In this document: piece by piece, positions 36,720-47,683 of the stretch
How the letters are laid out: each line of letters begins with the position of its first letter
Position numbering within the stretch: position 1 is the stretch's first letter
DNA from: Corynebacterium halotolerans YIM 70093 = DSM 44683
GTDB taxonomy: Bacteria; Actinomycetota; Actinomycetes; Mycobacteriales; Mycobacteriaceae
DNA length: 64,000 nt
NCBI RefSeq assembly: GCF_000341345.1
Contig: NC_020302.1
Coordinates: 1,716,075 to 1,780,074, forward strand
Direction of reading: 5' to 3'
Notes under the pieces: generated by a model
Databases searched by the model: none
What the model was told of the DNA's origin: nothing
What the model saw: the letters and a program-made list of their open reading frames with translations, nothing else
Made by a program: the position numbers and the translations under genes

Positions 36720-39017
36720 TCAGGCCGTGACCCGGTAGACGTCGAAGACGCCCTCGGTGTTGCGCAGGGTGGTCATCAGCTGGCCCAGCTGCTTGGTGTC
36801 CGAGACCGAGAAGGTGAACCGCACGGTGGCGATGTGGTCGTCGGAGGAGTGCGAGTTCAACGCGATCACCGACAGCTTCTGCTCGTGGACCACCCGGGTC
36901 AGCTCGAAGAGCAGGCCCGCCCGGTCGAGCGCCTCGACCTGGAGGGTCGCGGCGAATGCGCCGGCGGTCGCGCCGGAATTCTCCGCGGCCCAGGCGACCC
37001 CGATAATGCGCGCCGGCTCCCCGCGCAGCTTCTCCGCGTTCGTGCAGTCGGTGCGGTGGACGGACACTCCCCCGCCACGGGTGACGAAACCGAAGATCTC
37101 GTCGCCGGGCACCGGCTGGCAGCACTTGGCCAGCTTCGCCATGACGTCGGGGCTGCCCTCGACGAGGATGCCGTTGCCGGAGTCCAGCTCCGCGGCGACC
37201 TTCTTCCGGGAGCTGATGATCTCCGAGATGGGGGTGCGCGCGGCCAGGGCGTCGACGGCGTCGTCCTGGTCGCCGAAGATGGCCATGAGCCGGTGGGCGA
37301 CGTGCTGGGCGGAGACGTTGCCCGCACCGATGGCGGTGTAGAGGGCGTCGACGTCCGGGTAGTGCAGCTGGGTGGCCACCGTCTTCATGGACTGGGCGGT
37401 GAACAGCCGGTGCATCGGCAGCCCGCCGCGCTGAACCTCGGCCGCCAGGGCGTCACGGCCGGCCTCCAGGTGCTCCTCGCGCATCTCCTTGGCGAACCAC
37501 TGCCGGATCTTGGCCTTGGCCCGCGGGGAGACGACGAAGTCCTGCCAGTCCCGCGAGGGACCGGAGTTCTGGTCCTTGGAGGTGAAGACCTCCACGCGGT
37601 CACCGGACTTGAGCTTGGACTCCAGCGCCACGAGCTTGCCGTTGACCTTCGCGCCGATGCAGCGGTGCCCGACCTCGGTGTGCACGGCGTAGGCGAAGTC
37701 CACCGGCGTGGACTCGGCCGGCAGGTTGACCACGTCCCCCTTGGGCGTGAACACGAAGATCTGCTTGGCCGTCAGGTCGTAGCGCAGCGAGTCGAGGAAC
37801 TCGTTCGGGTCCGCGGCCTCCTTCTGCCAGTCGAGCAGCTGGCGCATCCACGCCATCTGATCGACCTCGGCCTGGTCACCCTTGTGGTTGCCCTTGGTCT
37901 CCTTGTAGCGCCAGTGGGCGGCCACGCCGAACTCGGCGTTGTAGTGCATCTCGTGGGTGCGCACCTGCACCTCGAGCGGCTTGCCGCCCCCGGCCATCAC
38001 CGTGGTGTGCAGGGACTGGTAGACCCCGAACCGCGGGGAGGAGATGTAGTCCTTGAAACGGCCGGGCAGCGCCGCGTACAGGGCGTGGACCACACCGATG
38101 GCGGCGTAGCAGTTGTTGACGTTGTCGACGAGGATGCGGATGCCCACCAGGTCGAAGATCTCATCGAAGTCGCGGCCGCGGACGATCATCTTCTGGTAGA
38201 TCGACCAGTAGTGCTTCGGCCGGCCCATCACCTCGGCGGTGATGTTGTTCTCCTTGAGCGCGGCGGTGACCTGGGTGGTGATCTCCTTGAGCGCCCGGTC
38301 ACGCGAGGGCGCGCGGTCGGCCACCAGGCGGACGATCTCGTCGTACTTCTTCGGGTAGAGGATCGCGAAGGACAGGTCCTCGAGCTCCCACTTGACGCTG
38401 GCCATGCCGAGGCGGTGCGCCAGCGGGGCGATGACCTCCAGGGTCTGACGGGCCTTCTTGGCCTGCTTCTCCGGCGGCAGGAAACGCATGGTGCGCATGT
38501 TGTGCAGGCGGTCGGCCACCTTGATGACGAGCACCCGCGGGTCCTGCGCCATGGCGACGATCATCTTGCGGATGGTCTCCGCCTCCGCGGCGGCGCCGAG
38601 GGCCACCTTGTCGAGCTTGGTCACCCCGTCGACGAGCCGGGCGACCTCCGCGCCGAACTCCTCGGTCAGCTGCTCCAGACCGTAGTCGGTGTCCTCGACG
38701 GTGTCGTGCAGCAGCGCGGCCACCAGCGTCGTGGTGTCCATGCCGATCTCGGCGCAGATCGTCGCCACCGCCAGCGGGTGGGTGATGTAGGGATCACCGG
38801 ATTTGCGCAGGACGCCCTCGTGGAGCCGCTCGGCCGTGTCATAGGCGCGGCCGAGCACCTCGATGTCGGTCTTGGGGTGGAACTGCCGGTGGATCGACAG
38901 CATCGGGTCGAGCACCGGGTTCGTCTTGGCCCGGCTGCCGGTCAGCGACCGCGCGAGCCGGGCCGACATGCTGCGCATGCCGGCCGTCGACCGGGTCCTG
39001 GGGCGTTCCTGCGTCAT
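36720..39017 (-). CDS. rel: Bifunctional (p)ppGpp synthetase/hydrolase
   Basis: The 765-aa Rel protein makes and degrades the stringent-response alarmone. The HD hydrolase domain (about residues 50-200) keeps HDTVEDTD and [13 protein letters not shown]. The synthetase domain (about 240-350) has [24 protein letters not shown] and [23 protein letters not shown] follows (about 400-460), and a C-terminal ACT domain ([24 protein letters not shown]). Both catalytic halves look intact. It lies in apt-rel order downstream of the SBP lipoprotein. Confidence 0.97.
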   Translation of the reverse strand: MTQERPRTRSTAGMRSMSARLARSLTGSRAKTNPVLDPMLSIHRQFHPKTDIEVLGRAYDTAERLHEGVLRKSGDPYITHPLAVATICAEIGMDTTTLVAALLHDTVEDTDYGLEQLTEEFGAEVARLVDGVTKLDKVALGAAAEAETIRKMIVAMAQDPRVLVIKVADRLHNMRTMRFLPPEKQAKKARQTLEVIAPLAHRLGMASVKWELEDLSFAILYPKKYDEIVRLVADRAPSRDRALKEITTQVTAALKENNITAEVMGRPKHYWSIYQKMIVRGRDFDEIFDLVGIRILVDNVNNCYAAIGVVHALYAALPGRFKDYISSPRFGVYQSLHTTVMAGGGKPLEVQVRTHEMHYNAEFGVAAHWRYKETKGNHKGDQAEVDQMAWMRQLLDWQKEAADPNEFLDSLRYDLTAKQIFVFTPKGDVVNLPAESTPVDFAYAVHTEVGHRCIGAKVNGKLVALESKLKSGDRVEVFTSKDQNSGPSRDWQDFVVSPRAKAKIRQWFAKEMREEHLEAGRDALAAEVQRGGLPMHRLFTAQSMKTVATQLHYPDVDALYTAIGAGNVSAQHVAHRLMAIFGDQDDAVDALAARTPISEIISSRKKVAAELDSGNGILVEGSPDVMAKLAKCCQPVPGDEIFGFVTRGGGVSVHRTDCTNAEKLRGEPARIIGVAWAAENSGATAGAFAATLQVEALDRAGLLFELTRVVHEQKLSVIALNSHSSDDHIATVRFTFSVSDTKQLGQLMTTLRNTEGVFDVYRVTA

Positions 39018-39029
39018 TGTCCGCCTCGC

Positions 39030-39617
39030 TCAGTCCTGCAGGGCAGGCTCGTTGATCACCACCAGAGGCACGTCCGTGAGCCGCTCACGCCCGCCGAGTT
39101 CGGCGACCTCGAGGACCACCACGTTGCCGACGACCTCGGCTCCGCAGGATTCCAGGAGTTTGCGGGCGGCCACGAGAGTGCCTCCGGTGGCCAGGACGTC
39201 ATCGACCAGCACGACACGCTTGCCCTCCAGGCGCGCGCCGTCGGCCGGGATCTCCAGTGCGGCGGTGCCGTACTCGAGGGCGTACTCCTGGGTGTGCACC
39301 GGCGGCGGGAGCTTGCCCCGCTTACGGATCGCCAGGATGCCCAGACCCAGGTTGTACGCGACCGCGGATCCCAACAGGAAACCGCGGGCATCGAGCCCCC
39401 CGATCAGGTCGGCGCTCAGCTTCTCGGCCGCCTCCGACAGCTCATCCACGACGATATGGAAAGCGTCCGCGTCGGCGAGCACCGGCGTCAGGTCCTCGAA
39501 GAGCACCCCGTCCGCCGGGAAATCCCGCACATAACGGATCTTGTCGGCGAGCGCCTCGCGGGCGTCACCGTACTTATTCAGTCGCTTCTGGGTCTCTTGC
39601 GGCACCGTTGTCCTCAC
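39030..39617 (-). CDS. apt: Adenine phosphoribosyltransferase
   Basis: It salvages adenine to AMP with PRPP. The 195-aa protein shows [23 protein letters not shown], the flexible-loop residues [25 protein letters not shown] and the PRPP loop [14 protein letters not shown]. The assigned GTG start overlaps the upstream lipoprotein gene by 44 bp; a second in-frame GTG 12 bp downstream is an alternative. It is 12 bp upstream of rel. Confidence 0.95.
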   Translation of the reverse strand: MRTTVPQETQKRLNKYGDAREALADKIRYVRDFPADGVLFEDLTPVLADADAFHIVVDELSEAAEKLSADLIGGLDARGFLLGSAVAYNLGLGILAIRKRGKLPPPVHTQEYALEYGTAALEIPADGARLEGKRVVLVDDVLATGGTLVAARKLLESCGAEVVGNVVVLEVAELGGRERLTDVPLVVINEPALQD

Positions 39618-41301
39618 TACTCACTTGCCATCGGTCCATGTTCCAGCCAATGCCGGCCAGTCCCGTGTACACCACTACGTTACCCACCTCACGGTCGATC
39701 ACGAACGTCCGGGGCTGGGCCGCCAACGGGATCGACGGGACCCGCTCCCACAGCTCGGTCTCCGTCGCCCGCAGCTCCTCGACCGTCGTCGCCCGCGCGG
39801 ACGCGGTGTCCGCCTCCGCCATCGGGTCCACGGCCATCAGGACGGCGTCGAGCGGACCCTGCTGGACCTGCTGCTGGCCCCACTGTCCCACCGTCACGCG
39901 GGTGAGATCGCCCAGGGCGTCGCCCTCGGTGGAAGCGTCGACCACGGTGATGCCCGCCGGCTCGCACGAGGCCCGGATCGCCTCGACCATCGCGGCCTTG
40001 CGTTCGTTGGGCCCCACGTAGCCGATGCGCACCGTCGTTCCGGCCAGCGCGCGGGCCCGCTCGAGGTCGACGGCCAGATGTGGATCGGTGATGTCCGCCA
40101 GCTGGTAGCGCACCGGGTCGTCGTGGGTGACGGAGTGCACCCCCACCGCGGGCACCTCGACGCCGGAGACCCGTGACGACGCCGCCGCCACCGCCTGCTG
40201 GTCGACGCAGGCGGCGAAGGCCTGCCGCGCCCCCGGGTAGCTGAACACGCCGGCGTCACCGAGCAGCAGGAAGTCGGTGAGATCCCCGACGCCGCTCTCG
40301 ATCTCGTAGGGGTTCATGGGATCGTCCCGGTTGACCCACTCGGGCGTGGCGTCCGGCACGTCGGCCACGCGCAGCGTGCCCTCGTCCGCCAGCTCGGCGG
40401 CGTCTGTCCCGCGCGGCCACATCACCAGCCGTCGCAGGTTTGCCTGGTCGCCGAAGTAGTTCTCGTTGCGCACGAGGGAGACCTCCCCGTGCTCCCCGAC
40501 GCCGTCGATGATGAACGGCCCGGAGGAGACCTGCAGCTCGGGGTTGAACTCCCGCAGGGAGAAACCGTCGCGCCAGATGGGGGCGAACTCCTGGAGGGTG
40601 GCGTAGTCCTCGTTCTGGAGGGCGGTGACCAGCTCCTCCTCGGACAGTCCGACCTGCCGCGCGATCACGTGCGAGGGCAGGACCGTGCCGGGGCCGAAGA
40701 GGTGGCGCCACCGGCCGCCCTCACCCTCCTCGAAGACGACGGTGAAGCGCTTGTCCCCCGGCAGGCAGTCCATCCGCTCGATCTGGTGGGTCAGGGGCAG
40801 GTGCGAGCCGAACAGGTCCTCCATCACCCCGGCCTTGTAGTGGAGCAGGAAGTCCGTGCAGGTGATCGGCGTGCCGTCGGAGTAGCGCGCCTGCTCGGTC
40901 AAGGTGTAGATGACCTGCCGGTTGGCCCCGGGCAGGACCTGGGTCTGCACCAGGTCGGTGTTGGGGATCATCTGGCCCGCGGGCCCCGACACGAACACCG
41001 CCGGGTAGAGGCGGCCGGAGAGCAGCTGGGCGTTCGTCGACACCCCGAGATTGCTGGCGGCGTTGGCTGTCTCCAGCGGGGCGTTGACCAGGTAGCCGAA
41101 GTGCTCCGCCGTCTTCGTCGCGGACGGCTCCTCCGGCCCCGTGGAACAGGCGGTGAGGGTGATCAGCGTCAGCGCCGTGAGCACCGCGAGGACCGCGCGC
41201 CCGGCCCGGAGGCCGGGCCGGTGATGGTGTCCGTGGTCGCGTCGGCCCCGGGAACGGCGGCCCGGGCCGATCCCCGGGATTCCGGACGCCGTGGATGTCA
41301 C
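39574..41301 (-). CDS. Family 5 extracellular solute-binding lipoprotein
   Basis: This 575-aa protein has an Arg/His-rich N-terminus, a hydrophobic segment and a lipobox LITLTAC, so it should be a lipoprotein on the outer face of the membrane. The body matches peptide/oligopeptide-binding proteins, with the signature [23 protein letters not shown]. The GTG start at 41301 is fixed by AAGGAGG upstream and a TATACT promoter; the open frame continues upstream through the secF terminator but is not real. No permease or ATPase genes are nearby. The position between secF and apt is conserved in mycobacteria. Confidence 0.85.
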   Translation of the reverse strand: MTSTASGIPGIGPGRRSRGRRDHGHHHRPGLRAGRAVLAVLTALTLITLTACSTGPEEPSATKTAEHFGYLVNAPLETANAASNLGVSTNAQLLSGRLYPAVFVSGPAGQMIPNTDLVQTQVLPGANRQVIYTLTEQARYSDGTPITCTDFLLHYKAGVMEDLFGSHLPLTHQIERMDCLPGDKRFTVVFEEGEGGRWRHLFGPGTVLPSHVIARQVGLSEEELVTALQNEDYATLQEFAPIWRDGFSLREFNPELQVSSGPFIIDGVGEHGEVSLVRNENYFGDQANLRRLVMWPRGTDAAELADEGTLRVADVPDATPEWVNRDDPMNPYEIESGVGDLTDFLLLGDAGVFSYPGARQAFAACVDQQAVAAASSRVSGVEVPAVGVHSVTHDDPVRYQLADITDPHLAVDLERARALAGTTVRIGYVGPNERKAAMVEAIRASCEPAGITVVDASTEGDALGDLTRVTVGQWGQQQVQQGPLDAVLMAVDPMAEADTASARATTVEELRATETELWERVPSIPLAAQPRTFVIDREVGNVVVYTGLAGIGWNMDRWQVSSEDNGAARDPEATE

Positions 41302-41365
41302 TGTGCACCCTCCTTGTGACTGGGTTGCCTGCGCCGCACTCCTGGTGCGGGAGACTGACCCGCTC

Positions 41366-41395
41366 AGTATACGGTTGCTGATGTGTAACCAATAA
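41366..41395 (-). promoter_or_regulatory. Promoter of the solute-binding lipoprotein-apt-rel unit
   Basis: On the minus strand TTATTG (41395-41390) and TATACT (41371-41366) are 18 bp apart, 65 bp before the GTG start. Confidence 0.55.
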
Positions 41396-41397
41396 CG

Positions 41398-41445
41398 ACC
41401 CCGATCCCCGCCGTTCCGCGGTGCGGGGACGGCAGGGATCGGGGT
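41398..41445 (-). terminator. Terminator of secF
   Basis: Perfect 11-bp outer arms ACCCCGATCCC / GGGATCGGGGT with additional inner CCGT/ACGG pairing, 20 bases past the secF stop. Confidence 0.65.
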
Positions 41446-41464
41446 CGGTGGGACGCTACCGGGC

Positions 41465-42652
41465 TCAGCGGCGGTTCGGGCGCCAGCTCGCGCCGACACC
41501 CGGGCCGTCCGCGGTTCCCGCGGTGCCGGAGTCCGGGCGGGGGTCGGCGGGCCGGGCCGGGCCGGGGGCGGCGACGGTGCGCTTGGGGCGGGCGTCGTAC
41601 CCCTCGGTCCCGTCGCCTTCGGTGCCGTCGGTGATCTCCTCACCGCGTCGGTGGGCCTCCACGGCAGCGGTGTGCGCGCGGACGTCCTTCCGGCGGGTCA
41701 TGAGGGTCACCAGGATCGGGGTGGCCAGGAAGATCGAGGAGAACACGCCCACGACCACGCCGATGAACTGGATGAGCGCCAGATCCCGCAGGGTGCCCAC
41801 ACCCATCAGCCACACGGCGACGACCATCAGCGCGATGATCGGCAGGGCCGAGATGACGGAGGTGGAGATCGAGCGCATGATCGTCTGGTTGACGGCCAGG
41901 TTCGCCTCCTCCGCGTAGGTCCTGCGGCGGGTGTCGAGCACGCCGGCGGTGTTCTCGCGCACCTTGTCGAAGACGATGACGGTGTCGTAGATGGAGAACG
42001 CCAGCACGGTGAGCAGGCCGATGACGGTGGCCGGGGACACCTCGAAGCCGATCAGGGCGTAGATGCCGGCGATGACGACGCCGTCGACGGCCAGGCCGAG
42101 CATCGCCGCGGCGGCCATCTCCCGCTCCAGCCGGAGCGCGATGTAGATGAAGGCGAGGACGAGGAACACGGCCATCGCGATGAGCATGCGCTGAGTGATC
42201 GTCGAGCCCCACGACTCGGAGACGGTGGAGTCGCCGATCGCGTCGGGGCTGGGTTCGCCCTGCGCGTTGAGTGGCTGGTGCTCCTCATAGATGGCCAGGC
42301 GCGCGGACTCGATCTGGTCCTGGCCCAGCCGCTCGGAGTTGATCTCGAGCGTGCGGCTGTCACCGGCGCCGACGATCTGCGTCAGTTCCGGGGTCACGCC
42401 GGTGGCCTCGACGAAGGTCTCCTCGACCTCCTCGGCGACGAGATCGCCGGCCGGCATGTTCATCTTGGTGCCGCCCTCGAAGTCGATGCTCAGGTCGAAA
42501 CCCCGGATGCCGATGGCCCCGATGCTGATGACGAGGAGGGCGGCGGTGATCCAGTACCACAGACGGGAGCGGCCGATGAAGTCGACGCCGCCTTCACCGG
42601 TGTAGAGGCGGCTGAACACGCCGTGCTTTCGGGACGTGGCGGTGGTGCTCAT
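41465..42652 (-). CDS. secF: Protein translocase subunit SecF
   Basis: This 395-aa RND-like membrane protein supports preprotein export with SecD and the proton motive force. It has a first membrane helix (WYWITAALLVISIGAIGI), the SecF motif GFDLSIDFEGGTKMNM, a periplasmic-type domain and five C-terminal helices with SIYDTVIVFDKVREN. The Pro/Gly-rich cytoplasmic tail (RPKRTVAAPGPARPADPRPD) is longer than in E. coli. It starts one base after the secD stop codon. Confidence 0.96.
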   Translation of the reverse strand: MSTTATSRKHGVFSRLYTGEGGVDFIGRSRLWYWITAALLVISIGAIGIRGFDLSIDFEGGTKMNMPAGDLVAEEVEETFVEATGVTPELTQIVGAGDSRTLEINSERLGQDQIESARLAIYEEHQPLNAQGEPSPDAIGDSTVSESWGSTITQRMLIAMAVFLVLAFIYIALRLEREMAAAAMLGLAVDGVVIAGIYALIGFEVSPATVIGLLTVLAFSIYDTVIVFDKVRENTAGVLDTRRRTYAEEANLAVNQTIMRSISTSVISALPIIALMVVAVWLMGVGTLRDLALIQFIGVVVGVFSSIFLATPILVTLMTRRKDVRAHTAAVEAHRRGEEITDGTEGDGTEGYDARPKRTVAAPGPARPADPRPDSGTAGTADGPGVGASWRPNRR

Positions 42653-42653
42653 G

Positions 42654-44552
42654 CTATTTCTCCTCGCTGTTCTCGGTGGCGGAGCCCTGCGCGGGGGCCC
42701 CGCCCCGTGGGGCGTCGGAATCCGTCGCAGCGGAGGCGCCCACGGTGACCGGCTCCCGGGCCGGGGCGGCGTCCCCTCCCCCGCGCTCGGCGCGCTTCTC
42801 GGCCGCGAGCTCGAAGACCTTGCCCATACCGTTGACCGACGGCCTGGCGAAGAAGGGGTGGCGGGAGGCCAGCAGCATCAGCGGCGCGGTGACCAGGAAG
42901 GTGACCACCAGGTCGAAGACGGTGGTCAGGCCGAGGGTGAAGGCGAAGCCCCGCACCTCACCGACGGCCAGGAGGTAGATGACCACGGCGCCGATGAGGG
43001 TGACCATGTTGCCGGTGACGATGGTGCGCTTGGCGCGGTCCCAGCCGCGGTGGGCGGCGGACCGGAAGGTGCGGCCCTCGCGGACCTCGTCCTTGATGCG
43101 CTCGTAGAGCACGACGAAGGAGTCGGCCGCGGCGCCGATACCGATGATCAGACCGGCCACGCCCGACAGGTCCAGGGAGTAGCCGATCCAGCGGCCCAGG
43201 AGGACGAGCAGACCGTAGGTCAGGAGACCACCGGTGGTCAGTGTGATCAGGGAGATGAAGCCGAAGATCCGGTAGTAGGCGAACACGAAGATCGCGATCA
43301 GGATCAGGCCGACGACGCCGGCGATCAGGCCGGCCTGCAGGGAGGCAGCGCCCAGGGACGGCGGCACCGACTCGGCGGTGCCGCCCGGCTCGCCGTCCTC
43401 ACCCGCGAACGACAGCGGCAGCGCGCCGTAGCGGAGGTTGTTGGCCAGCTCCTGAGCCTCCTCCTGCGTGAACTGTCCGGTGATGGAGGTCGCCGAGCCG
43501 ACCGGGGTGACCGACTGGATGACCGGGGCGGAGATGATCTGGGAGTCCAGGGTGATGGCGATCTGGCGCTGCAGGTACTGCTGGGTCAGGTTCGCCCAGG
43601 TCTCAGAGCCGTTGACCTCGCCGTCGGTCTTGAAGGCGAAGCTGATCTCCATCTGGCCGCTCTGTGCGTTGAAGCCACCGGTGATCGGGCGGTCGGTGTC
43701 GATCTCATTGCCCGTCAGGCGGGGGCCCTCGGGGTCCTCCACGCCCGACAGCAGCGGGGCCGGGTCGAGGATGTAGACCTGGCCGGTGGACGGCTCGCAG
43801 GTCACCAGCGGCAGTGCCGGGTCGTCGGAGCCGGCGAGCGGATCCGTCTCCCCGGTGCACTGCATCAGTGCGCTGGCCGCGGCCTGCACGGTCGGATCCT
43901 CGGACTGGCGGTCCTCGCGCAGCATCTCGGTCGTCGCCTGGCGGCGGTCGGCGGCCTCGAGGGAGTTCGCCGGTTCCGGCAGCGGGGTGGCGTCGACGGC
44001 CGGGGCCTCGACTTCGGCGGCGCCCTCCGGCTGCTGACTGTTGAGGGCGTCGATGACGGTGGTGATGGAGCTCTCCGCCTGCTCCGGGGTGATCACCCCG
44101 TATTCGACCCAGTTGTTGGCTATCTCACCGAGCGTCTCCGGCAGCCGCGCCATGTCCGGGCTGGCCGGGGTGGCCACGGGGCGGAACAGCAGCTGAGAGG
44201 TCTGGCCGACGGCCCGCGCCTGGGAGGTGTCCTCCCCGGGAACGGTGATCACGAGCGTGTTGCCGTCGGTGACGACGCTGGCGCCGGAGACGCCCATGCC
44301 GTTGACACGGTTCTCCAGGATCACGCGGGCCTGGGACAGCTGTTCGGGGGTCGGTTCCTGACCCTGCGGGACGAGTGTCACTCGGGTGCCGCCCTGCAGC
44401 TCGATGCCGAGTTTGGGCGTCACGGAACGGTCGCCGGTGAAGAAAACGAGGGCGTAGACCACGGCGACGATGAGCACGAACAGTGCCAGCGCGCGCTTCG
44501 GCCACGTCTTCCGGCCACCCCCGTTAGCGGGGCGTCTGGGTGAAGCGGACAA
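42654..44552 (-). CDS. secD: Protein translocase subunit SecD
   Basis: The 632-aa partner of SecF has a first helix (ALALFVLIVAVVYALVFF), the SecD motif KLGIELQGGTRVTLV, a large extracytoplasmic domain with a long insertion (about residues 140-270), and five helices including VAGLIIGIGAAADSFVVLYERIKDEV. The start is assigned to a TTG, because AGAGGAG lies at proper spacing and no ATG or GTG fits. Upstream open frame to 44693 is Arg/Pro-rich. yajC lies upstream in the same direction. Confidence 0.95.
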   Translation of the reverse strand: MSASPRRPANGGGRKTWPKRALALFVLIVAVVYALVFFTGDRSVTPKLGIELQGGTRVTLVPQGQEPTPEQLSQARVILENRVNGMGVSGASVVTDGNTLVITVPGEDTSQARAVGQTSQLLFRPVATPASPDMARLPETLGEIANNWVEYGVITPEQAESSITTVIDALNSQQPEGAAEVEAPAVDATPLPEPANSLEAADRRQATTEMLREDRQSEDPTVQAAASALMQCTGETDPLAGSDDPALPLVTCEPSTGQVYILDPAPLLSGVEDPEGPRLTGNEIDTDRPITGGFNAQSGQMEISFAFKTDGEVNGSETWANLTQQYLQRQIAITLDSQIISAPVIQSVTPVGSATSITGQFTQEEAQELANNLRYGALPLSFAGEDGEPGGTAESVPPSLGAASLQAGLIAGVVGLILIAIFVFAYYRIFGFISLITLTTGGLLTYGLLVLLGRWIGYSLDLSGVAGLIIGIGAAADSFVVLYERIKDEVREGRTFRSAAHRGWDRAKRTIVTGNMVTLIGAVVIYLLAVGEVRGFAFTLGLTTVFDLVVTFLVTAPLMLLASRHPFFARPSVNGMGKVFELAAEKRAERGGGDAAPAREPVTVGASAATDSDAPRGGAPAQGSATENSEEK

Positions 44553-44788
44553 TGAGGTTTCTCCTCTGGGACAAATACCCCCGGCCGGAACGGTCCACGG
44601 GACCGGCGGCACGGGGTGGGGGTCGCCGCGCGGATCGACGCCCGGGCGACGTGCGGTTCGACGATGTTGCCCGCCCGCAGGGGGCGAGTGCACAACCGAC
44701 CATGCTACGTCATGCCTCCCCCGACGGCGCGGCGCGCCCCGCGCTGCGACACCGGCGGGGCGGCGGGCCAGGGGTGGTCAGGGTCGGG

Positions 44789-45214
44789 TTAGCGCGGGTT
44801 CTCCGGGTGGCCGTAGTCGCCGCGCTCGTCCGGGTTGCCCGGGTTCTGCGGGTTCTCCGGGTGACCGTCGTTGTAGCGGTCGGGGTACATACCGGGCTGG
44901 GCCTCCCCGGGCTGACCGGACTGGCCGAGCTGGCCGGGGGCGCCGGGCACCTCGCCGGCCGGGGTGGCGTGACGCACGACGGCCATCTTCTCCATCGTCA
45001 CCTCGACGCCGGGGCTCAGCTCCAGATCGACCTCGGTCTCCCGGATGCCGGCGACGGTACCGTGCAGGCCGGCGGCGGTGACCACGCGGTCACCGATGTT
45101 GAGGGAGTTCTGCAGGGTCTGGATCTCTGCCTGCCGCTTGCGCTGGTTGCGCATCATGAAGAAGGACGGGAGCAGGAACACCGCGAGAAGAATGAGGATG
45201 AGAATAAGGTCCAT
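44789..45214 (-). CDS. yajC: Preprotein translocase subunit YajC with an extended tail
   Basis: The 141-aa protein has the usual N-terminal helix (MDLILILILLAVFLLPSFFMMRNQRKRQAEIQ) and the cytoplasmic LNIGDRVVTAAGLHGTVAGI segment. From about residue 85 it carries an unusual Gly/Pro/Gln/Asn-rich tail with the short repeat GHPENP occurring twice. It is the first gene of the yajC-secD-secF series, with a 236-bp gap to secD. Confidence 0.92.
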   Translation of the reverse strand: MDLILILILLAVFLLPSFFMMRNQRKRQAEIQTLQNSLNIGDRVVTAAGLHGTVAGIRETEVDLELSPGVEVTMEKMAVVRHATPAGEVPGAPGQLGQSGQPGEAQPGMYPDRYNDGHPENPQNPGNPDERGDYGHPENPR

Positions 45215-45301
45215 GGTGCACCAGTGTGCCAGACCGGGGACGGGGCCCACCAATCCCGCGCCGCCGCTGTCCCGTCGGATCGCAGCAGGTTAACCGGGAC
45301 G

Positions 45302-46375
45302 TCAGAACAGTCCGAGCGTCCCCTCCGGCGGGGTCAGGCCCAGGTGGTGCCAGGCCGCGGCCGTGGCCACGCGGCCACGACCGGTGCGGGCCACCAGGCC
45401 GGCGCGGACGAGGTAGGGCTCACAGACCTCCTCGACGGTCGCGGACTCCTCGCCGACGGCGATCGCCAGCGATCCCACGCCCACGGGACCGCCGCCGTGC
45501 CCCTTGATCAGCGCCTCCAACACAGCCCGGTCGAGGCGGTCGAGCCCGAGCTCGTCGACGTCGAATATCGCGAGCGCACCCTGGGCGGCGGCGAGATCGA
45601 TGTGGCCGTCGGAGTTGACCTCGGCGAAGTCCCGCACGCGGCGCAGCAGCCGGTTGGCGATACGCGGTGTACCGCGGGAGCGGGAGGCGATCTCGACGGC
45701 CGCGTCCACGTCGATGGGCACGTCCAGGATGGCGGCCGCACGGGTGACCACGCGGGTCAGGTCGTCGCTGCCGTAGAACTCCATCTGGGCGGTGAACCCG
45801 AAGCGGTCGCGCAGCGGCCCGGTGAGCATGCCGGAGCGGGTGGTGGCCCCGACCAGTGTGAACGGCGGGATCTCGAGCGGGATGGAGGTCGCGCCCGGCC
45901 CCTTGCCGACGATGACGTCGATGCGGAAGTCCTCCATCGCCATGTAGAGCATCTCCTCGGCCGGGCGGGCGATGCGGTGGATCTCGTCGATGAAGAGGAC
46001 GTCGCCCTCCATGAGGTTCGACAGCATGGCCGCCAGGTCACCGGCCCGCTCGAGGGCGGGACCGGAGGTCATGCGCAGGCTGGTGCCCAATTCCTGGGCG
46101 ATGATCATGGCCATGGTGGTCTTGCCCAGGCCGGGCGGGCCGGAGAGCAGGACGTGGTCGGGCACCACTCCCCTCTTCCTCGCTCCGGTGAGCACCAGCG
46201 AGAGCTGGTCGCGGACCTTCGGCTGGCCGATGAACTCCTGCAGGCTGCGCGGGCGCAGGGAGGTCTCGGCGTCCTGTTCACCGGGGTGCTGGTGGGCGTC
46301 GACGGGGGCCTCCGGCGCGCGGGTGAGCGGCAGGTCCTCCGGCAACTGGAACTCGGTGCGTTCGATATCCGACAT
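45302..46375 (-). CDS. ruvB: Holliday junction branch migration ATPase RuvB
   Basis: The 357-aa AAA+ motor drives branch migration with RuvA. It has [19 protein letters not shown], Walker [15 protein letters not shown], Walker [11 protein letters not shown], sensor 1 LVGATTRSG and a C-terminal winged helix domain. It is the last gene of ruvC-ruvA-ruvB, 12 bp from ruvA. Confidence 0.98.
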   Translation of the reverse strand: MSDIERTEFQLPEDLPLTRAPEAPVDAHQHPGEQDAETSLRPRSLQEFIGQPKVRDQLSLVLTGARKRGVVPDHVLLSGPPGLGKTTMAMIIAQELGTSLRMTSGPALERAGDLAAMLSNLMEGDVLFIDEIHRIARPAEEMLYMAMEDFRIDVIVGKGPGATSIPLEIPPFTLVGATTRSGMLTGPLRDRFGFTAQMEFYGSDDLTRVVTRAAAILDVPIDVDAAVEIASRSRGTPRIANRLLRRVRDFAEVNSDGHIDLAAAQGALAIFDVDELGLDRLDRAVLEALIKGHGGGPVGVGSLAIAVGEESATVEEVCEPYLVRAGLVARTGRGRVATAAAWHHLGLTPPEGTLGLF

Positions 46376-46387
46376 CGGCCTTCCCTT

Positions 46388-47008
46388 CTACTTACGGCCC
46401 AGCTCGGACAGCGCCGCGCGCAGGGCCGCGGCCGTGTCCAGTTCCGGCCGGGAGGCGAGCACGCCCTCGACGGCGGGCTGGGCGACCCGTTCGGTGAACC
46501 CGAGTCCGATGAGCGCTTCGGTGACCTGCTCGGCGACCGCCTCCGCGCCGGCCGACAGCGGGGCCGCGGTGGTGCCGTCGTCCGCCCCGGTGCCGGGTTC
46601 GGGGGCGAAGGCGGCGACCTTGTCCTTGAGCTCGACGACCATGCGGTCGGCCATGCGCTTGCCGACGCCCGGGATGCGCTGCAGGGCCTTCGCATCGCCG
46701 CCCCCGATGGCCTGGGACAGCTCGGGGGTGGTCAGCACGGACTGCGAGGCCAGCGCCAGGCGCGGGCCCAGGCCGGTGACGGTCTGCAGGAGGTGGAACA
46801 TCTCCCGGGTCCCGTCGTCGGTGAAGCCGTAGAGCGTCATGGAGTCCTCCTTGACGACCAAGCTGGTCAGCACCGTGGCCTCCTCCCCGCGGCGCAGGCC
46901 GGACAGGGTCAGCGGCGTGGCAGTGAAGCGGTAGCCCACGCCCGAGCACTCGATGACGGCGTGGTCGAGACCGACGGCGATGACGGGACCGCGCAGGGAG
47001 GCGATCAT
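46388..47008 (-). CDS. ruvA: Holliday junction DNA-binding protein RuvA
   Basis: The 206-aa protein has an N-terminal OB fold ([31 protein letters not shown]), two helix-hairpin-helix motifs ([17 protein letters not shown] and [22 protein letters not shown]) and a C-terminal RuvB-contact domain. It overlaps ruvC by 4 bp. Confidence 0.97.
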   Translation of the reverse strand: MIASLRGPVIAVGLDHAVIECSGVGYRFTATPLTLSGLRRGEEATVLTSLVVKEDSMTLYGFTDDGTREMFHLLQTVTGLGPRLALASQSVLTTPELSQAIGGGDAKALQRIPGVGKRMADRMVVELKDKVAAFAPEPGTGADDGTTAAPLSAGAEAVAEQVTEALIGLGFTERVAQPAVEGVLASRPELDTAAALRAALSELGRK

Positions 47009-47556
47009 GGACGGACTCCTTCAGGGTGGGTGGACTGGGGGCTGAGCGCTTCGGCGGTGCGGGCCAGCAACGGGGCCCGCCAGCAGTGGCAGACCGCCAG
47101 GGCGAGTGCGTCGGCGGCGTCGGCGGGCTTCGGCGGCTCGGACAGGCCGAGGATGCGGGTGATCATGACGGTCATCTGCTTCTTGTCGGCCCGCCCGTTG
47201 CCGGAGATGGCCTTCTTCACCTCGGAGGGGGTGTACATGTGCACCGGGATGCCGCGCTGGGCGGCGGCGAGCATGAGCACCCCGACGGCGTGGGCGGTGT
47301 TCATCACCGTGGAGACATTGCCGCGCTCAAACACGCGCTCGATGGCGACGACGTCGGGACGGTAGTCGTCCATCCACTCGTTGACCGCGTCCGACAGACG
47401 CAGGAGCCGTTCGGCGAGCTCGGCGCCCGCCGGGGTGCGGACCACGCCGACGGCGACGGGGACGACGGCGCGGCCGCGGCCGGCCTGCGCCACGGACAGG
47501 CCGCACCGCGTCAGGCCGGGGTCGATGCCCATCACCCGCAGTCCCTCGTAACTCAC
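47005..47556 (-). CDS. ruvC: Holliday junction resolvase RuvC
   Basis: The 183-aa endonuclease resolves Holliday junctions. The first acidic residue is in [15 protein letters not shown], the second in [16 protein letters not shown], and the later acidic pair in [12 protein letters not shown]. The start is the GTG at 47556 because GGAGGT lies 9 bases upstream; in-frame ATG/GTG at 47577-47580 lack such a site. A TAATAAT sequence upstream (47587-47593, minus strand) may be a -10. Confidence 0.95.
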   Translation of the reverse strand: MSYEGLRVMGIDPGLTRCGLSVAQAGRGRAVVPVAVGVVRTPAGAELAERLLRLSDAVNEWMDDYRPDVVAIERVFERGNVSTVMNTAHAVGVLMLAAAQRGIPVHMYTPSEVKKAISGNGRADKKQMTVMITRILGLSEPPKPADAADALALAVCHCWRAPLLARTAEALSPQSTHPEGVRP

Positions 47557-47625
47557 CCGCTGCCCACCTCCGCTCATCACAGCACCATTATTAGCACACT
47601 TGTCCTAACTTGCCCGCAACGACGC

Positions 47626-47661
47626 GCGCCCCGGCGGCCGCTGGCTGCGGCGCCGGGGCGC
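47626..47661 (-). terminator. Terminator of yebC
   Basis: Perfect 11-bp GC stem (GCGCCCCGGCG / CGCCGGGGCGC) with a 14-base loop, 22 bases past the yebC stop. Confidence 0.55.
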
Positions 47662-47683
47662 GGGGCGGGGAGAACTGCGGGTC

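Noticed and set aside
41302..41643. An N-terminal extension of 114 residues on the solute-binding lipoprotein
   Set aside because: It is Pro/Arg-rich, crosses the secF terminator and the TATACT promoter, and would abolish the signal peptide. The GTG at 41301 has a strong ribosome binding site.
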